Of a DNA stretch of 20,847 nt, positions 1 through 7,143 are shown piece after piece; the stretch's first letter is position 1; each line of letters begins with the position of its first letter. A model generated the notes under the pieces. The model had not been told where the DNA came from. It ran no database searches and saw only the letters and a list, made by a program, of their open reading frames with translations. The translations under genes and the position numbers were made by a program. The DNA comes from a virus: positions 1-20,847 of IMG/VR virus record IMGVR_UViG_3300043438_001309; one strand, given 5' to 3'.

Positions 1-714
1 TTGATTTAAAGAATCAAAAGATATTTTAGTAAATTCTGTTTTATTTATTTCATCATAAAATAGAATTTGAATATTTTTTCCCAACTGCATTCTAGATTTT
101 GAAACTGTAATGTTTATTTTATTAGCTTCAGCAAATTTGGAAGTAAGATTAATTACTTGTAAAATTTCAGTATCAGCAGAATAATAAGAACAATTGTGCT
201 GAGGAGTAGAACCAAAGATATCATCGCTGTAAGGACAATAAGATATATTTTGATTCTTAGAAACTAATTCTTTATGTGAGCATATGTCGCCTATCGAGCT
301 GTTAGCATAATGGTAATCTTTTGACTTAAAGAAATTATGAGAAGCAGTAAAGAATTTACAAGTTGGGATTGAAGAGTAGTCAACAGAAATAGACATCACA
401 TAATCAAAACGAATGTAATAAGATTTTTCCTCAGGATTATAAGTAGCCCATTTTGGAAGAGATGTATTAGGAGTAGGAACTTCTTTGAATATACCTCTAT
501 CAATGTATTGATCATATATTTGAGATAAAGTTTCTGAAATTTGAATTATCTTTGAATATGGAGGAAGATTATAATATATATAACCAGTATCAAAAGTATC
601 CCATCGAGCAGATCCAGCAATCATATTGGGATCTTTAACAAGGGTAATGGTATGATTGCCATTATCAACTGTATAAGTTATGGCATTATCGTTTAAAATA
701 GAATAGTTTGACAT
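1..714 (-). CDS. Unknown protein, 3' end outside window
   Basis: I translated this frame by hand: 238 sense codons run from an ATG at 714 to the window edge with no stop, so the C-terminus is missing. I do not recognise the family. The visible part is rich in Tyr, Ser and Asn and carries Cys at about residues 119, 145, 160 and 175. The Cys145-Cys175 stretch could bind a metal, but there is no clean CxxC pair. No signal peptide or membrane segment is evident. The start follows the upstream stop by only 6 nt, and a GGAGA Shine-Dalgarno lies within the last codons of that upstream gene, so the two are co-transcribed. It is the last visible gene of the unit that includes the AAA ATPase. Confidence 0.7.
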   Translation of the reverse strand, partial: MSNYSILNDNAITYTVDNGNHTITLVKDPNMIAGSARWDTFDTGYIYYNLPPYSKIIQISETLSQIYDQYIDRGIFKEVPTPNTSLPKWATYNPEEKSYYIRFDYVMSISVDYSSIPTCKFFTASHNFFKSKDYHYANSSIGDICSHKELVSKNQNISYCPYSDDIFGSTPQHNCSYYSADTEILQVINLTSKFAEANKINITVSKSRMQLGKNIQILFYDEINKTEFTKISFDSLNQ

Positions 715-720
715 TTGAAG

Positions 721-1356
721 TTATCTCCAAGTAGTTAGGTAATCTTGAACTCTAGTATTTTGGATATTGTCAATTTCCGCAATTAGTTCAGAATTAATAG
801 ATTTAAGTGCAAGATTTTCTTGCAAAAGATAAGTTATATCAGCTTGTTGATTGTTGACTAAAGCAGCAACATGAACCATAGCTTCAATAACAGATTGATA
901 TTGTATAGGGTTTAAATGATGAAAATCATCTTGTGTAAATAAAACAGGATAAAATACTAAAGCTTTACCTTGACCAGTTCCAATTTGTACTATCCTAGTA
1001 GTTGATTTCATGTAAGAAAATACGTGATTAAACAAACTAGGAAGACAATCGCTAAAAAATTGTTTAGCGAATTGCTTCTTAGAGAAAGGATAAACAAAAG
1101 GTGTTTGTTCTGAAAAAGATGAATTATCAGAATATGACTGGTCAGTCAAAGGAGAATAATTTAGATTATATAATTCTTCATAATAATTATAAGAATTATC
1201 AGAATCTTGCAAAACTATCCGCAACTCTTCAATCCTGTTATTAATTAAAGCATCGTTAGTCATTGAGTCTAATGGTAAAAAGAATTCTGAGTTTGTTTGA
1301 AGATCAGTAATAAATTTATTATTAAATTCCAGTAAAGTCTGCAAAGATGCTATCAT
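721..1356 (-). CDS. Unknown 211-residue protein
   Basis: No family recognised. The N-terminal part (about residues 1-60) looks helical. Residues 70-90 form a Ser/Asn/Tyr-rich, probably disordered linker. The C-terminal 60 residues look helical with coiled-coil tendency. A GTGQGKA stretch near residues 127-133 resembles a P-loop only superficially, because it lacks the GK[ST] ending. The ATG overlaps the stop of the preceding gene in an ATGA junction, which indicates translational coupling. Codon use is AT-rich like the neighbours. Its role is unknown; position places it downstream of the AAA ATPase group. Confidence 0.7.
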   Translation of the reverse strand: MIASLQTLLEFNNKFITDLQTNSEFFLPLDSMTNDALINNRIEELRIVLQDSDNSYNYYEELYNLNYSPLTDQSYSDNSSFSEQTPFVYPFSKKQFAKQFFSDCLPSLFNHVFSYMKSTTRIVQIGTGQGKALVFYPVLFTQDDFHHLNPIQYQSVIEAMVHVAALVNNQQADITYLLQENLALKSINSELIAEIDNIQNTRVQDYLTTWR

Positions 1357-1562
1357 GATATAACCTCTATCGTGTGAAGTTGGATTGTATTGTTTTTTAT
1401 AAAAAAAGATATTGATGAAGATATAACATGTAACGATAATACTTCTGGATACATTGATTTCACTAAAGGGTAAATTTTACTTAAACAAGAAGGACTATTG
1501 ATTAATTGATAAGATAGTTTATCTACAATTAAAACACAAGTTGAATTAACTGGTTCAGTCAA
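1353..1562 (-). CDS. Unknown 69-residue protein, probable TTG start
   Basis: The open frame extends upstream to 1640, but that extension lies wholly inside the end of the preceding gene. The best-placed initiator is a TTG at 1560-1562, which overlaps the preceding stop as TTGACTGA. This gives a 69-residue protein. The product has two Cys (about residues 9 and 26) and alternates short hydrophobic stretches with Ser-rich turns. No family is recognised and no clear membrane helix is present. The Shine-Dalgarno is weak, so expression would depend on coupling to the upstream gene. It ends in an ATGA overlap with the next gene. The start is less certain than the frame. Confidence 0.5.
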   Translation of the reverse strand: MTEPVNSTCVLIVDKLSYQLINSPSCLSKIYPLVKSMYPEVLSLHVISSSISFFIKNNTIQLHTIEVIS

Positions 1563-1929
1563 TATACTTTGAGTCAGCCACGTCTTCAATGGCTGCGGCA
1601 AGGTTTTCATTTTCATCGGCCACGAGTCCACGAGCACCATCCTTCATAATTGTTAGCATTTGCTTCCTACTATTGCCAAGGGTGGTGTGAAAATCCTTTT
1701 GGGCTTCTGGAGTAGCAAACTGAAGTTGACCCATCAAAGCCTCAAGAAAAACTGCTTGTTCTCCAAAACCTACTATCAAAGTAGCAACTTGCTTTTCATA
1801 TGATTCCATTGTCTTTTCAATGGCCATAATTTTTTCATCAAACTTAGCTGCTAACGCTACAACTAAATCGTTAACAAGTTTTCTAAATTCTTCAATTTCT
1901 GTTAATTCAGGAGTTTGTTGTTCTTCCAC
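1555..1929 (-). CDS. Helical coiled-coil protein, 124 residues, GTG start
   Basis: The start is GTG at 1927-1929, chosen because a TGAGG Shine-Dalgarno lies 6-7 nt upstream, partly within the last codons of the preceding gene. The protein is rich in Glu, Ala, Leu and Lys and should be almost entirely alpha-helical, with a likely coiled coil over residues 10-60. It has no Cys and no membrane segment. The C-terminal third is Ala/Glu/Asp-rich. No family is recognised. It follows the 208-residue protein with a 2-nt gap and is tightly linked to the AAA ATPase gene, so an adaptor or small partner role is possible but purely inferred. Confidence 0.7.
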   Translation of the reverse strand: MEEQQTPELTEIEEFRKLVNDLVVALAAKFDEKIMAIEKTMESYEKQVATLIVGFGEQAVFLEALMGQLQFATPEAQKDFHTTLGNSRKQMLTIMKDGARGLVADENENLAAAIEDVADSKYID

Positions 1930-1931
1930 TT

Positions 1932-2558
1932 TTATACCTCATACCAGTCTTTGTTATTAGTAACATGAGACATTATAGCAAGATCTACTATATAAGAAAT
2001 TGAATGTATATCTTGACGAGTTACTTTAATTGAATCAAAAGAAATTATATTCTTCATATCAGGAATAAAAGCACCGGACTCAGCCATACGTGCTTCAAAA
2101 TGACCAGTCTTAAATACAAAGTTGTTAGGGTCAAAGACATCGCCATTTTGCCAATAATGAGATTTAAAGATTCTACTTACTGGCTTGCCATTTATCTTGG
2201 CACCGCCGTAAGATACAAATCCTTCAGCACTAGGGACACCAGTTCTTTCATTAGCTGGATAAGCTTCTAATGCAGTACCATTGGTTATAGCTTTAAGATA
2301 AGCACCAAAGTCAACAATGTCAACAAAGACATTTGTGCTGCTGATTAACTTTCCATCAGGAGATGTTTTACCAATATCAACTCGTAATTTTAGTCCTTGA
2401 AACCAAGGGCGAATTGATAAAAATCCACTTTGAGTTTTAGAACGAAACCATTTCTTGTATAAGTCCTTGTCGTAAGTCTTTTGAACTTCACCAGTAGCTG
2501 CATCTATTGCAGACTCTGGGCTAACTGAATCATCGTAAAAAGAAAATTCTTCTGACAT
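1932..2558 (-). CDS. Unknown 208-residue protein next to the AAA ATPase
   Basis: A full-length frame with ATG at 2558 and an AAGGA Shine-Dalgarno at good spacing. The first 30 residues are acidic and probably disordered. Residues 40-200 look like a mixed alpha/beta or beta-rich single domain, with motifs such as LSIRPWFQGLKLRV and NVFVDIVDFGAYLKAI. No catalytic signature, Cys pair or membrane helix is visible. I do not recognise the family with confidence. The gene starts 15 nt after the AAA ATPase stop and is followed by the coiled-coil gene, so the three form one unit. A nucleic-acid-binding or adaptor role would fit the size, but there is no direct evidence. Confidence 0.75.
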   Translation of the reverse strand: MSEEFSFYDDSVSPESAIDAATGEVQKTYDKDLYKKWFRSKTQSGFLSIRPWFQGLKLRVDIGKTSPDGKLISSTNVFVDIVDFGAYLKAITNGTALEAYPANERTGVPSAEGFVSYGGAKINGKPVSRIFKSHYWQNGDVFDPNNFVFKTGHFEARMAESGAFIPDMKNIISFDSIKVTRQDIHSISYIVDLAIMSHVTNNKDWYEV

Positions 2559-2573
2559 ATTTATCCTTTGTAG

Positions 2574-4205
2574 TTACCACTTAAAAGCGTTTGCTTTTGG
2601 TGTTGATTTTGGTGTTGAGTTGGTAATAGGAGATCCTCCTATTACCATTTTAGCATCTTCAAACTGCTCTGTAGATGCCCAATCCCACTGTTCTATAGCA
2701 GTGGAATATAGATCTTGAATCATTTGACGATTTTTATTCCAAAGAATATTTCTTTGTTTTGGAGCATAAGCAACTATATCACGAGTATCAATTGGGCGAA
2801 GTTCAGCAGAAGAAATATTAAATTTAACTTCTTTAATTAAAGACTTCATTTCTGCACCAGTAAAATATTGAGTAGCATGGGCAATTGCTTCAAGATCAAA
2901 TACATGATCTGTTTTAATTCCCTTAAGATATATATTAAGAATAGACATACGCTCACTAAATGAAGGCAAGCCTACAAACATAATCTTATCAAAGCGATCA
3001 GCTCGCAACATCTCTGGTTTAAGATGTTCAAGTTGGTTAGCAGCACACATCAAGAATACATTGTCAGGAAGTTCTTGGATACCTGTTAAGAACTCACCAT
3101 GAACACGGTCAGTAGTACCACCGTCAACTTGTCCAGAACTTTGACCACCAGACATGTCTCGACCAAACTCATCAATCCAAACACATAAAGGAGCCATAAC
3201 ATTAATCTGTTTAAATACAGTACGCATGTTTTGCTCTGATTGACCAATGTAGGAGTTCATTACTTGGCTAACACCAGTGCGAGCAAGATCCAATCCTAGT
3301 GCATTTGCAGTAGCTTCACAGATAGCAGATTTACCAGTACCTGGAACTCCAACCATAAGAATGCGACGAATAGGACTAATGCCGAACTCAGCAGCTTTTT
3401 CTGGGTTGTGCCAAAGAACAGCGTTGCGAGTAATAAGTTCTTTAATATTATCAAGACCACCTATGTTGTCAAACGTAGTCTTAGGACGAATGATTTCAAG
3501 AATGCCATTCTTTTTAATATCGGCCATCTTAAAATTGTAAATATAATCTGGATCAATGTTGCCAGATTCTAAAACGGAATTCAAACAAACATTAATAAAA
3601 TCAGATTCAGTAAGACCTATTGCTGCTTTAGCAATAGCTGGCAAAGTACCAGGCTTTACAAGAGTGCCACCAGAAGAAGTGTCAATGTGGTTAACAATAG
3701 TTGCTAACTCTTCAAGATTTGGTTCTTCAAAATCAGATTGATAAAACATATTTTTAAAATCTTCTGGACAATCAAACCAAGACATAAAGATTAGCTGAAG
3801 AGGCATTTGTTCAAGATCGTCTGACCAAAAAGCAGAACGATATTGGCTATTGTTAATAGCGATAAGGCCAGAAAACATTTCCATCATTGCTTCAGGTTTA
3901 GTGTACACTGAATAAAGAAAAGTAGAAGATTCTTTATTAATTTCTATCTGTTCAAGAAGATGAGTGTAAGCAACAGTAAAGTCAAAAGTAATTGCTTCAC
4001 GACTGTTTTCTGGATTATTGGGATCAGGCATCTTTACTAAAATGCTTTTCCATTCTTTGTCAACAAGTTTAGAATATCCTTTGATGGGATCAATGGTGTA
4101 AAAAGAACGATTATTAAATTTAACAATAGCTTCTGTAGTTCTTGAGTAATCAGAAGTTTTTAGCCAAATTGAAGGAACGCCCAATTTGATTTGAGAGAAT
4201 AGCAT
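2574..4205 (-). CDS. Ycf46-like AAA ATPase, 543 residues
   Basis: Residues 1-230 form a poorly conserved N-terminal region. Residues 235-460 are a complete AAA module: the DNIGGLDNIKELI entry motif at 246-258, Walker A GVPGTGKS at 286-293, Walker B CVWIDEF at 341-347, a sensor 1 Asn at about 390, a RADRFD arginine-finger motif at 401-406 and a sensor 2-like TGAEMKSLI at 449-457. The segment just before the AAA module and the RFDKIMFVGLPSFSER motif resemble Ycf46-type AAA proteins, which have a degenerate N-terminal ATPase-like domain. There is no HExxH, so it is not FtsH. The C-terminus is a Ser/Thr/Pro/Lys-rich tail. AAA proteins of this kind remodel or unfold protein substrates by ATP hydrolysis; the substrate here is unknown. 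It lies downstream of the ubiquitin-like cassette, separated by two hairpins. The AAGG Shine-Dalgarno supports ATG at 4205. Confidence 0.9.
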   Translation of the reverse strand: MLFSQIKLGVPSIWLKTSDYSRTTEAIVKFNNRSFYTIDPIKGYSKLVDKEWKSILVKMPDPNNPENSREAITFDFTVAYTHLLEQIEINKESSTFLYSVYTKPEAMMEMFSGLIAINNSQYRSAFWSDDLEQMPLQLIFMSWFDCPEDFKNMFYQSDFEEPNLEELATIVNHIDTSSGGTLVKPGTLPAIAKAAIGLTESDFINVCLNSVLESGNIDPDYIYNFKMADIKKNGILEIIRPKTTFDNIGGLDNIKELITRNAVLWHNPEKAAEFGISPIRRILMVGVPGTGKSAICEATANALGLDLARTGVSQVMNSYIGQSEQNMRTVFKQINVMAPLCVWIDEFGRDMSGGQSSGQVDGGTTDRVHGEFLTGIQELPDNVFLMCAANQLEHLKPEMLRADRFDKIMFVGLPSFSERMSILNIYLKGIKTDHVFDLEAIAHATQYFTGAEMKSLIKEVKFNISSAELRPIDTRDIVAYAPKQRNILWNKNRQMIQDLYSTAIEQWDWASTEQFEDAKMVIGGSPITNSTPKSTPKANAFKW

Positions 4206-4240
4206 ATTTGCACCTTAGGTATAAGTAGGGGCCTTGTAGT

Positions 4241-4291
4241 AAAAAATAGAGGGGTGGGGGAGAATGATCGATTTAAAACATTCTCCCCCAC
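4241..4291 (-). terminator. Hairpin plus T-run, probable (partial) terminator
   Basis: A perfect 13-bp inverted repeat (arms 4254-4266 and 4279-4291, 12-nt loop) has a GC-rich base half. On the minus strand it is followed by CCCCTCTA and then six T (4241-4246), which fits an intrinsic terminator after the Ubl gene. The AAA ATPase begins only about 36 nt further on, with no convincing promoter between, so partial read-through is likely. Confidence 0.6.
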
Positions 4292-4298
4292 AACTTGG

Positions 4299-4335
4299 GT
4301 GAGGAAGAGGACTGAAAGGCGTTCCTCTTCCTCAC
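4299..4335 (-). other. Second tandem hairpin after the Ubl gene
   Basis: A perfect 13-bp inverted repeat (arms 4299-4311 and 4323-4335, 11-nt loop) lies 10 nt after the Ubl stop and 7 nt before the terminator-like hairpin. It has no T-run of its own. It may stabilise the 3' end of the upstream mRNA, block ribosome or exonuclease movement, or act with the next hairpin as a double attenuator. Confidence 0.55.
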
Positions 4336-4345
4336 GAACTTAAGT

Positions 4346-4597
4346 TCAGCCCTTTTCGCCAGCGCGACGGTGGAACTCTAAATTGTCAGATGGCTGAACG
4401 ACATAGTCTTCATCGAGCTTGTCTTTACCTTTGTAAGCAATTGCGTCAGTTGGGATTCCCCACAACTTGCTGAATTGCTCACGAACTTCTTTGACGCTTT
4501 TGCCAGCAACAGGTGTTGGCTGGCTGTAAACGCCGAATCTAACGTTAGCAACGCCTGAAGCTGCCGAAGCAGACGACGATGATGTCTGGTTATTCAT
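4346..4597 (-). CDS. Ubiquitin-like protein (PRTRC-C/Prok_Ub-like), 83 residues
   Basis: The first 15 residues are a Ser/Ala/Asn-rich flexible tail. Residues 17-79 fit a small beta-grasp: strands at about 18-25 and 28-31, a helix with VKEVREQFSKLWGIP at 35-49, then strands around AIAYKG, YVVQPSD and LEFHRR. The C-terminus HRRAGEKG resembles the Gly-ended tail of PRTRC system protein C, which as I recall ends in a VGTKG-like motif, and functionally resembles the RLRGG end of ubiquitin. It sits directly after a ThiF/E1 gene and a JAMM gene, the expected context for a conjugated modifier. AGGAG lies 9 nt before ATG 4597. By hand count the gene is about 49% G+C, well above its neighbours. The tail is not a canonical di-glycine, and sequence similarity is weak, so the fold should be checked. 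Confidence 0.75.
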   Translation of the reverse strand: MNNQTSSSSASAASGVANVRFGVYSQPTPVAGKSVKEVREQFSKLWGIPTDAIAYKGKDKLDEDYVVQPSDNLEFHRRAGEKG

Positions 4598-4618
4598 TTA
4601 GGATACTCCTATTAGTAA

Positions 4619-5392
4619 TTATACTGTTTGTGGGGTTTGTTGAACCATACGATTATATGGTTCTGATTTTCCGACTCCGAGATCAAAATATATCTCAGTT
4701 TCTTCGGGGTTTTGATTGTTCACAATGGTTTTGTGAATACGACCAAGAATAAATGCCGCAACAGCCATATTGGTAGCTAGTAACTGAGTACCACCATCTA
4801 CTTCTGCGCGTTCTTGACAGGACATTTCACCTGGGTTTTTATCTGGTGGACTGTCATATTCTGGGTGAAAATGAACAGGATGCTCTGTGATATCTCTACC
4901 GTTGCGACGCTGGTAATGATAAACTGATCCGAAAAGCTCATCATCATTACCGCCAGTAAAGACATCAACATCATCAAGCTTAGAAGCTGCGTCAAACAAA
5001 ATTTTTCTTGCAGCAAAATTATCTACAACTGCAAGAACTATATCTCCGTTAGTGATAAGTTCTGATGCTTTAATCTTAGGTGAATCTTCATCAGTAACAC
5101 CATTAAAGTTATCATCAACAACCCATTTAGGAACTGGGATAAACAAAGTCTTAGTAAAAGATTGAGTAAGCTCTAAAGCTTTAACTGAAGCCTTGTTACC
5201 CATTTGTTTAAAATTTTGCCGTTCAAGATTCTTTTGCTCATAGTTGTCTCCATCTACAATAATTACTGCAGAACCCGGAAACTTCCATTCAAGCATACGA
5301 GCAACGCCTTCAGCAAGCCAGGTGCCAATGCCACCAGCTCCAACAAGGACTACTCGTTTAGGAGAATTATTATTATTATTATTATCAGTCAT
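4619..5392 (-). CDS. ThiF/E1-like adenylating enzyme, 257 residues
   Basis: A single-domain E1/ThiF/MoeB-type protein. Visible motifs: Rossmann GAGGIG at 18-23, the acidic ribose-binding strand IIVDGD at 44-49, the E1 signature NLERQNF at 55-61, VVDNFAAR at 122-129, and a candidate catalytic Cys at 192 in EMSCQERAEVDGGTQ. The spacing C-x2-R and following GGTQ-x-x-A-x-N resembles the ThiF-family member of PRTRC systems. Such enzymes adenylate the C-terminal Gly of a beta-grasp protein and may pass it to the Cys. No second E1 half, ubiquitin-fold domain or rhodanese is present. The start overlaps the JAMM stop as ATGACTGA. Residues 4-9 are a poly-Asn run encoded by six AAT codons (5366-5383), a possible slippage tract. 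The Ubl gene follows 21 nt later. Confidence 0.9.
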   Translation of the reverse strand: MTDNNNNNNSPKRVVLVGAGGIGTWLAEGVARMLEWKFPGSAVIIVDGDNYEQKNLERQNFKQMGNKASVKALELTQSFTKTLFIPVPKWVVDDNFNGVTDEDSPKIKASELITNGDIVLAVVDNFAARKILFDAASKLDDVDVFTGGNDDELFGSVYHYQRRNGRDITEHPVHFHPEYDSPPDKNPGEMSCQERAEVDGGTQLLATNMAVAAFILGRIHKTIVNNQNPEETEIYFDLGVGKSEPYNRMVQQTPQTV

Positions 5393-7109
5393 AAATACCG
5401 CTATCTATATTACTTGCAACGATGGAAAAATCTGCCCAAGAATCACAACCATCTATTGTTTTGGATGGAAGCTGTTGAGTGCTTATGTATTCAACTATTA
5501 GATTACGATAATCATTACATTCAGGAAGGCAATAGAATGCACAAGTATGACACATCGAAGCTGGTTCATATTTTTGTATGCTAACAGTAGCATTTTCAAA
5601 TGTTTCAATGTCTTCCCAATAAACTGTAGGAGAACACTTACAATCTACCCAAGCTTTTTCAGAAGGACATGCACAACATAAGGTCACATCGTCTGCGTAA
5701 AGAAATAAACTGTTTTCTTTCAATAAAGATAATCCAGCTTCCCACTCTATTTCATCAGCATATTCTGCATATTCTGCAAACTCATCAAAACGATCTATTC
5801 TAGAACCATTTGGAGAAGGTCGATTATCTAATTCATCTGGTTTAATCTGAATAAGAAAATTTTCGTTCTTATCGTCTATACACCAAAGATAATAGGCAAC
5901 GCCAATATCTTTATTTCGCATGCGTCGATATTCATCAGTTAGAAATTGTATTTGAGAAAGACCAGCATTTTTAGCAGCTAATGGAATGTCGCAAGCTGGA
6001 CAATAACCATGTGTTTGTATATCTGCTTTAAAAAGATAAAGATCACACGAAGGACAAGTTATAGACTGAATTAATGGATCAACTTCAGCAATTAACTGAC
6101 CATCGTATTCATCCATCTCAAAGGGAATGTTTTGGTTACGAGATGGGACAGAACGCCCACCGTAATAGTTAATCCCAGTACTGCCCGTATGTCCCAACGC
6201 TAGACCCTGACCAGTTTGCTGTGCCAGACCCTGACCAGTTGGCTGTGCCATTGGAGTACCCAAAACCCCCGCTTTGTATGGCGGGGGGGAAACTTTTTTT
6301 ACTTTGCCAGACCACTCCACTACATCGGGATCAGGATCCTTTAGGGGAATGGCATCTTCAAAGACATCATCAATATTCAAGACATAAGCAGTACCGTTCA
6401 TTTGCATCTCTGCGTGATACTCTGTAGCTCCACCATTTTTGGTCTTCTGCCAGCCATAGGTGATGTGGACCCCATCGAAGTCTGCTTGGTCCTCATGGTC
6501 GGTCCCAGAGGCATATGCTGCCATCTCAGGGTGACTATGGACGGAGCCAACAATGATTACGTGATCAGGCTTAAGGTCAACAATAGAATCAGCATCGTAT
6601 TTGCAATGAACTGAAGTATTGGTTTGTTCAGGGACTAAAACGCCCCAACCTTGTTCTCCACCAACGGTAGGGTCAAAAGTTAAGATAACAATTGATTCTG
6701 TCCCGTGTTGAGCATGGACAAGTCTAAAGAATTCATCAAGCTTATTAACAATAACTTTAGGTATTCTAGGCATGTTGTATGTTGCGGCTTCTTCGACTGA
6801 AGCCAAAACATCAGAACCAAAAGAATCATCTGTTTCAGAAATTGAACGACCAACAATGTTGTTAACAACTTTAAGAACACGAGCTTTGTGTTCAGTCTGA
6901 ATCCAAGTTGTATCTTTTTGTTGAGCGTCTTTTCCTTTCATCTGTTTATTGATTTCAAGGTCAGCGATTAAATAATAAATCTGAAAACCTAGAGATTCAA
7001 CTATTTCGCAGATGTCTTCACGATCAGCCATGAAACATGGTGCACCGCTTTGCATCCAGAAATAATCTAGATCTTCTAATGTGATTGGTTTTTCATCTTG
7101 TTTAGACAT
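5385..7109 (-). CDS. JAB/JAMM isopeptidase with C-terminal zinc motifs, 574 residues
   Basis: Residues 1-115 are an uncharacterised helical N-terminal region. Residues about 116-255 are a JAB/MPN domain with the full JAMM motif: H191-x-H193-x7-S201-x2-D204, and a probable catalytic Glu152 in GEQGWGVLVP. Residues 285-312 are a Gly/Gln/Thr linker containing an 8-residue repeat. A zinc ribbon with C352/C355 and C370/C373 follows. Further Cys clusters lie at 478-492 and 520-531 (CHTCAFYCLPEC). JAMM enzymes cleave the bond after a Ubl C-terminal Gly, either maturing it or removing it from targets. Prokaryotic JAB genes next to ThiF and Ubl genes are established for PRTRC and related systems. GGAGAA precedes ATG 7109. 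The JAB-coding part (about 6170-6570) looks G+C-richer than the rest, which suggests a mosaic or fused origin. The roles of the C-terminal zinc motifs are unknown. Confidence 0.9.
   Translation of the reverse strand: MSKQDEKPITLEDLDYFWMQSGAPCFMADREDICEIVESLGFQIYYLIADLEINKQMKGKDAQQKDTTWIQTEHKARVLKVVNNIVGRSISETDDSFGSDVLASVEEAATYNMPRIPKVIVNKLDEFFRLVHAQHGTESIVILTFDPTVGGEQGWGVLVPEQTNTSVHCKYDADSIVDLKPDHVIIVGSVHSHPEMAAYASGTDHEDQADFDGVHITYGWQKTKNGGATEYHAEMQMNGTAYVLNIDDVFEDAIPLKDPDPDVVEWSGKVKKVSPPPYKAGVLGTPMAQPTGQGLAQQTGQGLALGHTGSTGINYYGGRSVPSRNQNIPFEMDEYDGQLIAEVDPLIQSITCPSCDLYLFKADIQTHGYCPACDIPLAAKNAGLSQIQFLTDEYRRMRNKDIGVAYYLWCIDDKNENFLIQIKPDELDNRPSPNGSRIDRFDEFAEYAEYADEIEWEAGLSLLKENSLFLYADDVTLCCACPSEKAWVDCKCSPTVYWEDIETFENATVSIQKYEPASMCHTCAFYCLPECNDYRNLIVEYISTQQLPSKTIDGCDSWADFSIVASNIDSGIYD
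6202..6249 (-). repeat. Two tandem 24-bp direct repeats in the JAMM linker
   Basis: Units 6202-6225 and 6226-6249 differ at a single base. They keep the frame and encode an 8-residue Gly/Gln/Leu/Ala/Thr unit in the linker between the JAB domain and the zinc ribbon. A recent slippage or duplication is likely. Confidence 0.85.
6262..6300. other. GC-rich hairpin inside the JAMM linker
   Basis: A 7-bp all-GC inverted repeat (6266-6272 and 6281-6287, 8-nt loop) lies within coding sequence. On the plus strand it is followed by seven T (6294-6300); on the minus strand by TTTT (6262-6265). It therefore looks like a bidirectional intrinsic terminator embedded in the gene, perhaps a scar of an old gene boundary. 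Confidence 0.45.
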
Positions 7110-7143
7110 AATTTCTCCAATAGTATATTTGTAGTTTTAGGTG

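Noticed and set aside
1127-1136. P-loop (GTGQGKA) in the 211-residue protein
   Set aside because: The motif lacks the final GK[ST] and no Walker B follows. The listed interval is only approximate.
3277-3540. Plus-strand open frame opposite the AAA ATPase
   Set aside because: It is the complement of the conserved Walker A region and has no Shine-Dalgarno or recognisable product; the minus frame is certain.
2574-4205. FtsH identity for the AAA protein
   Set aside because: There is no HExxH metalloprotease domain or membrane helix; the N-terminal region and RFDKIMFVGLPS motif fit Ycf46-like proteins better.
5204-5584. Plus-strand frames opposite the ThiF/JAMM junction
   Set aside because: They run against two well-supported genes and show no family pattern.
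4346-7109. Lambda-type tail assembly JAB plus Ubl pair, or thiamine/molybdopterin sulfur carrier
   Set aside because: No tail genes, NlpC peptidase, ThiG or MoaE-like genes are near, and the presence of an E1 and an E2-like protein favours conjugation.
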